The position numbers and the translations under genes were made by a program. From assembly GCA_018971065.1 (NCBI GenBank), contig JAGWVC010000077.1:1-18962 (forward strand): a DNA stretch of 18,962 nt. Direction: 5' to 3'. This document shows positions 1 to 8,918 of this stretch, piece by piece; positions within the stretch are counted from its first letter, which is position 1, and every line of letters starts with the position of its first letter. Source of the stretch: Sphingomonadales bacterium. GTDB lineage: Bacteria; Pseudomonadota; Alphaproteobacteria; Sphingomonadales; Sphingomonadaceae. Below the pieces are notes generated by a model. The model did not search any database, was not told where the DNA came from, and saw only the letters and a program-made list of their open reading frames with translations.

Positions 1-861
1 CGCGCCGCCGACCTGCTGGGCATGGAGCGGCGGCAGGCCGAGGCGATCCGCGATCTGGAGCGCGGGCATTTCCTGGGGCTGGGGCCGGCGATCAGCCGCC
101 GCGCGGTGGCGGTGAAGATCGGCGCGGTGCGCACCGGCGCGCGCAACGTGGTGCAGGGGCTGATGCCGCTGCCGACGGCGGGGGCGGATGAGCTGCACGC
201 GCTGCTGCACGCCGCGCCCGAGGCCGAGGAACGCGCCGCGCCCACTCTGCCGCTGCCGCGCACCGAACCGGGTGAGCTGGCGCACCGCATTGCCGATTTC
301 GCGCTGGCGGGTGAGGCGGAAGACACCGCTTCGGGTGAGGACGACCTGTTCAAGGCGGCCGCCGTGCCCGCCCCGCCGACGCTGCCGCCCGAGGAAGTGC
401 GCGCCGCGCTGGTGGACATCCTGGCGGAAATGGCGGCGGAGCCGGATGCCACCTTCCAGCCCGCCGCCTCGCTGTTCCAGGATTTCACCGTGCGCTGCCG
501 GATGCGGCGGATCGGCAGCCATATCGGCGATGTCACCCGGTTTCGCCGCCGCTTTGCCTTTGCCGTGGCCGGCATCTTCGATCCCGAGGAAACGCAGTGG
601 GCGGCGCTGGCCGGGCTGGCCGCCGGCGCGCCCGATGATTGCCTGGCGCCGTTCCTGCTAATTGCGCGCGCCGCAATCGATGGCGAGGCGTGCCCCGACG
701 ACGACACGCTGGCGATTGCCTATGGCACCCGCTCACCCGGCCGCATCCGCCGCCTGCTGGAGCATCTGGAAAAGAGCGGACTGATCGTGGTGCGCACCGA
801 TTTTCAGGGGCGCCGATCGGTCGGGTTGCCCGATCTGGGGCTGACCACGGCAGCGGCCTGA
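1..861 (+). CDS. C-terminal part of a large protein, possibly a HerA/DUF87-type ATP-binding protein (5' truncated)
   Basis: The frame is open from base 1, so the gene begins upstream; the internal ATG at 22 is probably not the start. The visible 286 residues begin with a helical segment (LLGMERRQAEAIRDLERG) followed by a phrase of the type 'GPAISRR..VKIGAVRTGAR', which recalls the tail of DUF87/HerA-like ATP-binding proteins of sphingomonads. A proline/alanine/glutamate-rich linker follows. The last 50 residues look like a small winged-helix domain (DDDTLAIAYGTRSPGRIRRL, then LEHLEKSGLIVV and a basic wing). No Walker motif lies in the visible part, so the ATPase assignment is from family resemblance only. 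It could instead be another DNA-binding protein. The gene ends with TGA at 859-861, and the next 185 bases have no gene. Confidence 0.45.
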   Translation, partial: RAADLLGMERRQAEAIRDLERGHFLGLGPAISRRAVAVKIGAVRTGARNVVQGLMPLPTAGADELHALLHAAPEAEERAAPTLPLPRTEPGELAHRIADFALAGEAEDTASGEDDLFKAAAVPAPPTLPPEEVRAALVDILAEMAAEPDATFQPAASLFQDFTVRCRMRRIGSHIGDVTRFRRRFAFAVAGIFDPEETQWAALAGLAAGAPDDCLAPFLLIARAAIDGEACPDDDTLAIAYGTRSPGRIRRLLEHLEKSGLIVVRTDFQGRRSVGLPDLGLTTAAA

Positions 862-900
862 CCGCCGATTTTCACGCTGAATCGACACCGGCGTACGCTG

Positions 901-977
901 AGTTGCGTATTGCGCAACTGTAGGTGTTCTCTTCGCACGTGCAAAATCTACTGATTCGGTTATGTTGCAAGTGCGAA
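901..977. promoter_or_regulatory. Cluster of dyads upstream of the small-peptide gene (candidate operator region)
   Basis: Two symmetrical elements lie in 77 bases. The first is a perfect 7-bp inverted repeat, AGTTGCG (901-907) and CGCAACT (913-919), with a 5-base gap. The second is a 13-base pair of arms, TTCGCACGTGCAA (932-944) and TTGCAAGTGCGAA (965-977), matching at 12 of 13 positions across a 20-base gap. The left arm also contains the 8-base palindrome GCACGTGC (935-942). There is no T-run, so a terminator for the upstream gene is unlikely. The position 70-146 bases before a small gene with a strong ribosome binding site suggests paired sites for a dimeric repressor. No regulator can be named. 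Confidence 0.45.
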
Positions 978-1046
978 ATGGATGACGGCTTCCGCCCCCG
1001 CCAAACGGGGAAGGGTGGCCGATTTCCTGCATGAAGGAGAAAGCAC

Positions 1047-1130
1047 ATGGAACGCATCACCCAGAACCTGATGGCTCTGGCCGCCGCGCTTGGCGTCAGC
1101 GGGCTGATCTTCGCCCTTACCCTCGCCTGA
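1047..1130 (+). CDS. 27-residue hydrophobic membrane peptide
   Basis: ATG at 1047 is preceded by a strong Shine-Dalgarno sequence, AAGGAGA (1034-1040), at 6 bases spacing, and the frame ends with TGA at 1128-1130. The peptide has a short polar head (MERITQN) and then about 19 hydrophobic residues (LMALAAALGVSGLIFALTL), enough for one membrane span with the N-terminus probably inside. I do not recognise the family. It stands alone: the upstream gene ends 185 bases before and the next gene lies on the other strand. The combination of a tiny membrane peptide, a strong ribosome binding site and an unusual dyad-rich upstream region fits a stress-regulated membrane peptide or a type I toxin-like peptide, but nothing shows which. 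The main risk is that it is a chance ORF. Confidence 0.55.
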   Translation: MERITQNLMALAAALGVSGLIFALTLA

Positions 1131-1261
1131 TCGGGCAACCGACCGTGGCGAGCACCGTCTGACCGGGCCAGCGCGCTCCCGCACCTTACATGAGGCGGGC
1201 GGCGCCGGCCCGGCCAGTACGCCGGAATATTAATACCCTTCTCTCCCTGAAATCATCGGCC

Positions 1262-2674
1262 TCAATCGACGTAGGCGTGGATCAGGTCGTAGAGATAATC
1301 CCTTCCCACCATCAGCGACCGGACCTCGATACGTTCGTTGAGGCCGTGGATGCCGTCGCCATCGGGGTTGCCCCAGATGCCCGGCACGCCGTAGGTGGGG
1401 ATGCCCACCGCGCTGATATAGACCGCGTCCGACGCGCCGGTCGCCATCGACGGGATGACTGGCACGCCCGGGAAATACTTCGCCGAAAGCCGTTCGATCG
1501 GGCCGACGACCTTGGGGTCCAGCGGCGGCATCGTCGCGATCGGCTTGTCCTTGATGCGCGGTTCGACGCTGATCGCCGGGTTGGCGATGGCGGCGACCAG
1601 CGCCGTCTGGGTCTGCTCGGCGGTCTGGTCGGGGAAGATGCGGCAGTTGACGTTGGCGGTGGCGCGCTGGGGCAGGGCGTTCAGCGCGTGGCCGCCCGAA
1701 ATCAGCGTGGGCACGCACGTGGTGCGCAGCAGCGAGTGCAGCATCTTGTCCTGATTGACCACGGCTTCGGCGGCCTTGTCGGCCGGGTTGGCGGCCAGCG
1801 CGATCATCGCCTTGCCGGTATCGTCATGCCGCAGCGCGCCGGCCTTGGCGAAATAGGCGCGGGTGGTGTCGCTGAAGCGCAGCGGGAATTCGTAGGCGTG
1901 GACGCGTTCCAGCGCCTGCGCCAGCGCGACGATGGCGTTGTCCTTCACCGGCTGGCTGGAATGGCCGCCGGGATTGGTGGCGGTGAGCGTGTAATCGACG
2001 TAGGCCTTTTCGCCGACTTGCAGTTCCTGCACGGTCAGCTTGCCGCCATCGACCAGGCCCTTGCCGTCGGTCAGGCCGCCGCCGCCCTCGTTCAGCGCGA
2101 ATTCGGCGTCGATCAACTGCCGGCGGTTCTTCGCCAGCCAGTCGGCGCCGTTGAATGCGCCCGAGGTTTCCTCGCCGCAGGTCAGCGCCAGCTTCAGGGT
2201 GCGGCGCGGCTTTGCCTTCGACGCCGCGAAACGGGCCATCGTGTCGGTGAACACGGCGGCCATTGCCTTGTCGTCGCTGGTGCCGCGCGCGTAGAAATAG
2301 CCGCCTTCCTCAATCAGGGTGAACGGATCGCGGGTCCAGTCCTCACGCTTTGCCTCGACCACATCGATGTGGGCCAGCATCAGCACCGCCTTCGCCTTCG
2401 GGTCACGCCCCGGCAGCACCGCGACGAGGCCGCCGTCCTTCGGATGTTCGGGCACCGCGAACAGCGTGATCTGGCTTTCGGGCAGGCCGGCGGCCTTCAG
2501 CCGCGCGGCCATGCGTTCGGCGGCCAGCGTGCAGGAACCGTTGGTGACGGTGGTGTTGGTCTCCACCAGTTCCTTGTACAGCGCGCGGAACTGCTGCTGA
2601 TCGGGGCGGAGATCGGCAGCCAGCGCGGGCGTGGCGATGGCGAGCAGCGGCAGGGCGAAGGCGATGGTTTTCAC
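1262..2674 (-). CDS. Secreted M20-family metallopeptidase (carboxypeptidase/dipeptidase type)
   Basis: The protein has 470 residues with a Sec signal peptide at 1-20 ending in ALAA, so it should act in the periplasm or outside. The di-zinc ligands of the M20 family can all be placed: H102 and catalytic D104 in AHIDVV, D134/D135 in GTSDDK, E168-E169 in CGEETSG, E196 in LNEGGG, and H443 in GIHGLNE. The GGHSSQP segment near 236-243 marks the dimerisation domain inserted in the catalytic domain. The start is GTG at 2674-2672, with GGAAAGG (2681-2687) on the minus strand 6 bases away. The family hydrolyses peptides or N-acyl amino acids; the exact substrate cannot be read. It is transcribed divergently from gyrB, with 108 bases between starts. 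No clear terminator follows it. Confidence 0.9.
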   Translation of the reverse strand: MKTIAFALPLLAIATPALAADLRPDQQQFRALYKELVETNTTVTNGSCTLAAERMAARLKAAGLPESQITLFAVPEHPKDGGLVAVLPGRDPKAKAVLMLAHIDVVEAKREDWTRDPFTLIEEGGYFYARGTSDDKAMAAVFTDTMARFAASKAKPRRTLKLALTCGEETSGAFNGADWLAKNRRQLIDAEFALNEGGGGLTDGKGLVDGGKLTVQELQVGEKAYVDYTLTATNPGGHSSQPVKDNAIVALAQALERVHAYEFPLRFSDTTRAYFAKAGALRHDDTGKAMIALAANPADKAAEAVVNQDKMLHSLLRTTCVPTLISGGHALNALPQRATANVNCRIFPDQTAEQTQTALVAAIANPAISVEPRIKDKPIATMPPLDPKVVGPIERLSAKYFPGVPVIPSMATGASDAVYISAVGIPTYGVPGIWGNPDGDGIHGLNERIEVRSLMVGRDYLYDLIHAYVD

Positions 2675-2680
2675 GGCTGA

Positions 2681-5314
<2,634 letters not shown>

Positions 5315-5319
5315 CGGTT

Positions 5320-5335
5320 GCCCGGGGTGCCGGGC
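5320..5335 (+). terminator. Small GC hairpin after gyrB
   Basis: Perfect 6-bp stem GCCCGG/CCGGGC with a 4-base loop, beginning 5 bases after the gyrB stop codon. No T-run follows, so it could be a weak or Rho-assisted terminator or a 3' end stabiliser. The P450 start is 47 bases downstream. Confidence 0.3.
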
Positions 5336-5382
5336 AGCGTGGGCATGGCGTCGCGTTTTGATCCGGTCTATATCATAAGTCG

Positions 5383-6753
5383 ATGTCCGGCCTTCCGATC
5401 GGACTCGGCTTCTGGGGACCGGGAATGCTCGATTACGAAACCGCCGATTTCTACACCGACACCGGGCTGGTCGACGATCCGCATTCCTATTTCGAATTCC
5501 TGCGCAACAAGGGGCCGGTCACGCCGTTGCCGCGTCCCGGGGTCATGGCCGTCACCGGCTATGACGAGACCATCGCGGTCATGCTCGATTCGGAGCATTT
5601 CTCCAGCGTCAACGCGGTCAACGGGCCGATTCCGGGCCTGCCGTTCACGCCGGAGGGCGACGATATTGCCGGGCAGGTTGACCGCGCGCGCGGCAAGATC
5701 GCCTATTCCGACCAGGTGGTGACCGAGGATGGCAAGCGCCATCTCGATCTGCGCTCGATCCTGCAGCCGCTGTTCACGCCGGGCCGGCTGAAGGCGCTGG
5801 AAGAATCGCTGCGCGGCACGGCGGACGCGATGATCGACGGCTTCGCGCGCGACGGCAGGGTGGAACTGGTCAGCCAGTATGGCGGACCTTACGCGACGCT
5901 GGTCATCGCCGACCTGCTGGGGGTTCCCGCTGCCGACCGGCTGACGTTTGTCGAATGGCTGAAGGACGCGATCCCGGCCGAGATGAATGCCGAACCGGAG
6001 GACATGGCGAACAGCGGGTTCGCCAAGGTGGGCAAGCGGATTTTCATGCTGCTGGCCAAGCGGCGGCTTTATGTCAAGCCCGGCATCCGGCATGTGCGCG
6101 AATTGCTGGGCATGAACCGCCGCGATCCTTCGGGGCGGGACCAGATCCTGACCGAGATCGCGCTGGCCCGGTTCCCTGACGGCACGACGCCCTCGCTGGT
6201 CGATATCACCTCGCTCGGCGCCTTCCTGTTCGGCGCCGGGCAGGACACCACCAACCGGCTGCTGTCGAACGGCTTCCGGGTGATTGCGACGCGGCCCGAC
6301 ATCCAGCAGCAGTTGCGCGACGATCCGGCGCGGATCAACGATTTCCTGGAAGAACTGCTGCGCTTCGACGGATCGGTGAAAAGCGGCGCGCGGCTGTGCA
6401 TCAGGACCACCACGGTGGGCGGGGTGGAGATCAAGGCGGGCACCACGATCCTGCTGTCGCACATGGCGGCCAACCGCGACCCGCGCCGTTTCGAGAATCC
6501 GCACGAATTCGACATGGACCGCAAGAAGATCAAGGAACACCTGGCGTTCGGGCGCGGGGCGCACACCTGTATCGGCGCGCCGCTGGCCCGGCGGGAAGTG
6601 GCGATCTCGATCGAGCGGCTGCTGGCGCGGATGGGCAACATCCGCCTGTCCGAGGCGCATCACGGGGCGGCGGGCGATCACCGCTACTATTACCTGCCAA
6701 CCTACATCCTGCGCGCGATGGGGGCGCTCTATCTGGAGTTCGATCCGATCTGA
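5383..6753 (+). CDS. Cytochrome P450 (soluble bacterial class)
   Basis: A 456-residue haem mono-oxygenase. It shows the I-helix oxygen-activation motif GAGQDTT (284-290), the K-helix ExxR as E324-x-x-R327, and the haem loop FGRGAHTCIG (389-398) with C396 as the thiolate ligand. There is no signal or membrane anchor, so it is cytoplasmic and needs an external ferredoxin and reductase; none is coded in this window. The substrate cannot be inferred; sphingomonad P450s often oxidise terpenoids, steroids or aromatics. Start choice is open: ATG 5383 has no clear ribosome binding site, while ATG 5425 (residue 15, just before LDYETADFY) follows GGGGACCGGGA and would give a more usual N-terminus. It lies 68 bases after gyrB on the same strand but is not functionally linked to it. 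Confidence 0.95.
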   Translation: MSGLPIGLGFWGPGMLDYETADFYTDTGLVDDPHSYFEFLRNKGPVTPLPRPGVMAVTGYDETIAVMLDSEHFSSVNAVNGPIPGLPFTPEGDDIAGQVDRARGKIAYSDQVVTEDGKRHLDLRSILQPLFTPGRLKALEESLRGTADAMIDGFARDGRVELVSQYGGPYATLVIADLLGVPAADRLTFVEWLKDAIPAEMNAEPEDMANSGFAKVGKRIFMLLAKRRLYVKPGIRHVRELLGMNRRDPSGRDQILTEIALARFPDGTTPSLVDITSLGAFLFGAGQDTTNRLLSNGFRVIATRPDIQQQLRDDPARINDFLEELLRFDGSVKSGARLCIRTTTVGGVEIKAGTTILLSHMAANRDPRRFENPHEFDMDRKKIKEHLAFGRGAHTCIGAPLARREVAISIERLLARMGNIRLSEAHHGAAGDHRYYYLPTYILRAMGALYLEFDPI

Positions 6754-6772
6754 CGCACGGGTACGCGCCATC

Positions 6773-6800
6773 CTGGACAATTGCGTCAAAATTGATCCAG
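6773..6800. promoter_or_regulatory. Dyad upstream of the Crp/Fnr-type regulator gene
   Basis: Inverted repeat CTGGA-CAATT (6773-6782) and AATTG-A-TCCAG (6790-6800), ten paired bases per arm with one unpaired A and a 7-base centre. It begins 19 bases after the P450 stop and ends 71 bases before the regulator's ATG. Without a T-run it looks more like an operator in the regulator's promoter than a terminator. It does not match the TTGAT-N4-ATCAA consensus of Fnr. Confidence 0.35.
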
Positions 6801-6871
6801 ACGATGGAAATCCGTTTCAGGACCGGGTCTGCTTTGCCGAACGGTGCGACACCAGGGGGATAGGCAATCAC

Positions 6872-7441
6872 ATGACTCGCGTTCCCGCCGGTTCCATCCT
6901 CTATCGCGCCGGGGATGCCTGTGCCGGGTTCGTCACCGTTCACGAAGGCTCGGTGAAAGTGCGGCTGACCGGCGAGAACGGGCGCGAGATCGTGCTCTAT
7001 CGGGTCGGGCCGGGGCAGATCTGCCTGCAGACATTCGGCTGCCTGGTGAACGGCACCCGCTATTCGGCGGAGGCGGAGGCGGAGACGGCGGTGGAGGTTT
7101 CGGTGACGCCGCCGCCCGAATTCCGGCGCCTGCTGGCCGAGGATGGCGATTTCCGCACCTGGCTGTTCGCCACCGTGGCGCAACGCTTTGCCGAGCTGGA
7201 ACGGCTGGTCGAGGACGTGGCGCTGGTGGGGATCGAGGCGCGGCTGGCGCGGGCGCTGCTGCGGCTGATGGACGAAAGCGGCGGCGTGGCGGTGACACAT
7301 GAGGCTTTGGCGACCGAGATCGGCAGCGTGCGCGAGGTGGTGAGCCGGCACCTGAGCATCCTGGCGCGCGAAGGGCTGGTGGAACTGGCGCGCGGTCATA
7401 TTCGCGTGCTGCACGCAGAGCGGCTGGGCTTTGTGACCTGA
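6872..7441 (+). CDS. Short Crp/Fnr-family transcription regulator with a CX5C pair
   Basis: A 189-residue regulator. Residues 5-80 form a compact cyclic-nucleotide-type beta-barrel sensor domain (GSILYRAGD, HEGSVKVRLTGENGREIVLYRVGPGQ). A dimerisation helix runs at about 95-130. The Crp-type helix-turn-helix is at about 143-182 (HEALATEIGSVREVVSRHLSIL). The N-terminus lacks the cysteine cluster that binds the Fnr iron-sulfur centre. Instead there are two cysteines, C51 and C57 (ICLQTFGCL), in a place where related regulators next to DUF2892 or rhodanese genes also carry cysteines, which suggests redox or sulfur sensing (inference). The ribosome binding site is AGGGGGATAGG (6854-6864) before ATG 6872. 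The next gene on the same strand codes for a DUF2892 protein, a common partner of this subfamily. Confidence 0.88.
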   Translation: MTRVPAGSILYRAGDACAGFVTVHEGSVKVRLTGENGREIVLYRVGPGQICLQTFGCLVNGTRYSAEAEAETAVEVSVTPPPEFRRLLAEDGDFRTWLFATVAQRFAELERLVEDVALVGIEARLARALLRLMDESGGVAVTHEALATEIGSVREVVSRHLSILAREGLVELARGHIRVLHAERLGFVT

Positions 7442-7447
7442 GTCACA
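7432..7447. promoter_or_regulatory. Perfect Crp-type palindrome overlapping the regulator's stop codon
   Basis: TGTGACCTGAGTCACA is a perfect inverted repeat with 6-base arms and matches the Crp consensus TGTGA-N6-TCACA at every fixed position. It spans the TGA stop (7439-7441) of the regulator gene and sits 59 bases before the ATG of the DUF2892 gene. It is the natural candidate for binding by the regulator encoded just upstream, or by a general Crp protein, to control the DUF2892 gene separately. Confidence 0.6.
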
Positions 7448-7506
7448 GACAGGCGCCGATTCCCCTACCATAAATGGCGCTGTCCTTTTGGAGGGAGTAT
7501 TTGGAC

Positions 7507-7689
7507 ATGCGCAATGAAGGAACCATCGACCGCGTGCTGCGGGTCATCGTCGGTCTGGTGCTGATCGCGCTGGCCTATACCGGAAAGCTGACGCCCTGGG
7601 GCTGGATTGGCGTGGTGCCGCTGGTCACCGGGTTGATCGGCTATTGCCCCGCCTACACGCTGTTCGGGATCAGGACCTGCAAGCTGTAG
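7507..7689 (+). CDS. DUF2892 (YgaP-type) inner-membrane protein
   Basis: A 60-residue protein beginning MRNEGTIDRVLRV, the usual opening of DUF2892, followed by two hydrophobic segments (about 10-24 and 30-46) and the ending GYCPAYTLFGIRTCKL. The motif GYCPAY-LFG is diagnostic for the family, which forms the membrane part of the YgaP rhodanese protein in Escherichia coli; here no rhodanese domain is attached. ATG 7507 is chosen because GGAGGGAG (7490-7497) lies 9 bases before it; the in-frame ATG at 7474 would overlap this site and add 11 unlikely residues. C44 and C58 could be functional thiols (inference). It follows the Crp/Fnr-like gene by 65 bases and is followed by two hairpins. Confidence 0.9.
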   Translation: MRNEGTIDRVLRVIVGLVLIALAYTGKLTPWGWIGVVPLVTGLIGYCPAYTLFGIRTCKL

Positions 7690-7702
7690 GGTCGCACGGA
7701 GG

Positions 7703-7722
7703 CCGCCAGGCCCCCCTGGCGG
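7703..7722. terminator. Hairpin downstream of the DUF2892 gene
   Basis: Perfect 8-bp stem CCGCCAGG/CCTGGCGG with a CCCC loop, starting 13 bases after the DUF2892 stop. It is very stable but followed only by TTGCTG, so intrinsic termination is uncertain. Confidence 0.45.
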
Positions 7723-7731
7723 TTGCTGCGC

Positions 7732-7780
7732 GGGCGCTTTGACCTTGGCGGCCCCAACGCCGGCCAAGGCTGAAGCGCCC
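7732..7780 (+). terminator. Long hairpin between convergent genes
   Basis: Arms GGGCGCTTTGACCTTGGC (7732-7749) and GCCAAGGCTGAAGCGCCC (7763-7780) pair at 17 of 18 positions in plus-strand RNA, counting two G-U pairs, with one A/C mismatch and a 13-base loop. In minus-strand RNA the two G-U pairs become A/C mismatches, so the structure favours the plus transcript. It lies between the DUF2892 gene and the converging 68-residue ORF. A short T-rich run (TTTATT) comes 10 bases later. It probably stops or protects transcripts running from the left. Confidence 0.5.
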
Positions 7781-7791
7781 GTTGCCGGCGT

Positions 7792-7998
7792 TTATTGAAA
7801 CGCCCCGATACCGGCAAATTCGCGCGCGCGGCGCTCCTCGCGGATGGCCGCATGGCTGACCAGTGCCAGATCGACATAAGCGGCCGCCAGATGCGAGCCG
7901 CTTTCATCCAGCGCGGCCAGCGCCAGTTCCAGCAGCGCGGCGATGCCGTCATCGGGATCGACGTGGGTGAACGCGATCAGTTTCAGCGCGGATTTCAT
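7792..7998 (-). CDS. Small conserved-looking protein of unknown function, 68 residues
   Basis: The start is ATG 7998-7996, preceded on the minus strand by AAAGGA at about 8 bases spacing, and the stop is TAA. The protein is soluble and mostly helical: MKSALKLIAFTHVDPDDGIA, then LLELALAALDESGSHLAAAYVDLAL, and a basic end. Its ribosome binding site and lack of a membrane segment support a real gene. I do not recognise a named family, though short proteins of this helical type occur in sphingomonads. It is downstream of rbfA on the same strand, 127 bases after the rbfA stop. A GC hairpin between CTGCC (8012-8016) and GGCAG (8037-8041) lies just upstream of its ribosome binding site. No function is proposed. 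Confidence 0.6.
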   Translation of the reverse strand: MKSALKLIAFTHVDPDDGIAALLELALAALDESGSHLAAAYVDLALVSHAAIREERRAREFAGIGAFQ

Positions 7999-8081
7999 GG
8001 CGCCATCCTTTCTGCCGGCCCGGTCGCCGGGGCCGGGGCAGAATGGCAGGCTGGCGGTGAGACGGTGCTGAATGGCCTGTG

Positions 8082-8125
8082 CAGATTTCGTTCAGGAAAT
8101 CTGGGCGATTTTTGAACAGATCGCC
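8082..8125 (-). terminator. Tandem hairpins after rbfA
   Basis: Two adjacent perfect inverted repeats: CAGATTTC/GAAATCTG (8082-8089 and 8096-8103) and GGCGAT/ATCGCC (8104-8109 and 8120-8125). The second directly abuts the rbfA stop codon on the minus strand. Neither has a T-run on the minus-strand downstream side, so termination would be weak; 3' end protection of the rbfA transcript is an alternative. Confidence 0.4.
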
Positions 8126-8521
8126 TTATCCGGCATCGATGTCGCGGCGCACGCGCGGGTCGGACAGCAGCGCATCGATACGGCTCGCCTCGTCGAAGCT
8201 CTCGTCGGGCTGGAAACGGATCTTCGCGGCGTATTTCAGCTTGAGCCGGCCGGCGACTTCCTTCTGGAAGAAGGCGGTGTGCGTGCGCAGGGCCTTCAGC
8301 ACCAGTTCCTCGTCAGAGCCGAGCAGCGGTTTCACATAGACCACCGCGTGACGCAGATCGGGCGACATGCGCACTTCGGTGACCGAAACGGCGTGCGAGG
8401 TCAGCACGTCGTCGTGGACTTCCTGCCGCATCAGCAGTTCGGACAGGACATGGCGGACCTGTTCGCCGACCTTGAGCAGGCGGACGGAGCGGGTTTCGGG
8501 GGTGGCTTGCTGGCGGGACAT
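8126..8521 (-). CDS. rbfA: 30S ribosome-binding factor A
   Basis: 131 residues, the usual length for alphaproteobacterial RbfA. RbfA binds the 30S subunit and helps mature the 5' end of 16S rRNA, notably in the cold. The single KH-like domain is complete: [17 protein letters not shown] helix, then [39 protein letters not shown] and the C-terminal SRIDALL. The ATG is at 8521-8519 with only a weak AGAAG-like ribosome binding site. The upstream antitoxin gene stops just 10 bases before, so rbfA may be read through or translationally coupled to the toxin-antitoxin pair. In many bacteria rbfA lies in nusA-infB-rbfA-truB; none of those partners is here. Confidence 0.95.
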   Translation of the reverse strand: MSRQQATPETRSVRLLKVGEQVRHVLSELLMRQEVHDDVLTSHAVSVTEVRMSPDLRHAVVYVKPLLGSDEELVLKALRTHTAFFQKEVAGRLKLKYAAKIRFQPDESFDEASRIDALLSDPRVRRDIDAG

Positions 8522-8531
8522 GTTCGGGCTT

Positions 8532-8906
8532 CTAGTCCAGAGGCAGGATTTCGTCGACCGTCACGCGCAGCACATCGGCCAAGGCACGCCAGGTTGCAGG
8601 ACGACCGAACGATTTGCCATTTTCGAGCAGCGAAAGACTCGCCTTGTTGATGCCGGCCGCTTCCGCCAGCGCGGTGAGGCTGAAGTTGCGATGTTCACGC
8701 CAGACGCGCAAGGCGTTCTCACCATCAATCAGGCGGTTGACCATTGCGGAAGGCAGGAATTCTTCACCGGCGTCGCGACGCTTTTCGGCGGCAACGGCAG
8801 CAGCCAGATCGTCCTGATCTTCAGCCGCATCGACCAGGCGGCGATATTCCTGCAACGGCAGAACCGCGAGCTGCTTTCCGTCAATTTCGATCAGTTGCAT
8901 GGTCAT
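8532..8906 (-). CDS. Antitoxin: HTH (XRE-type) protein of a type II toxin-antitoxin pair
   Basis: 124 residues in two parts. The N-terminal 35 residues ([23 protein letters not shown]) resemble the Phd/YefM-like or AbrB-like opening found in some antitoxins. After a charged linker, residues about 73-124 form an XRE-type helix-turn-helix ([22 protein letters not shown], then the [16 protein letters not shown] tail). ATG 8906-8904 follows AAGGA on the minus strand, and the gap to the toxin stop is 12 bases. It should bind and neutralise the RelE/ParE-type toxin and repress the operon, probably at the palindrome near 9175-9191. The toxin-first gene order is like higBA. Confidence 0.85.
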   Translation of the reverse strand: MTMQLIEIDGKQLAVLPLQEYRRLVDAAEDQDDLAAAVAAEKRRDAGEEFLPSAMVNRLIDGENALRVWREHRNFSLTALAEAAGINKASLSLLENGKSFGRPATWRALADVLRVTVDEILPLD

Positions 8907-8918
8907 GGCCCGATCCTT

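Noticed and set aside
1190..2680. Long plus-strand ORF of 496 codons
   Set aside because: It lies opposite the M20 peptidase, has an Arg/Gly/His-rich shadow composition and matches no family; such antisense frames are common in GC-rich DNA.
5368..6789. 473-codon minus-strand ORF
   Set aside because: Antisense shadow of the P450 gene.
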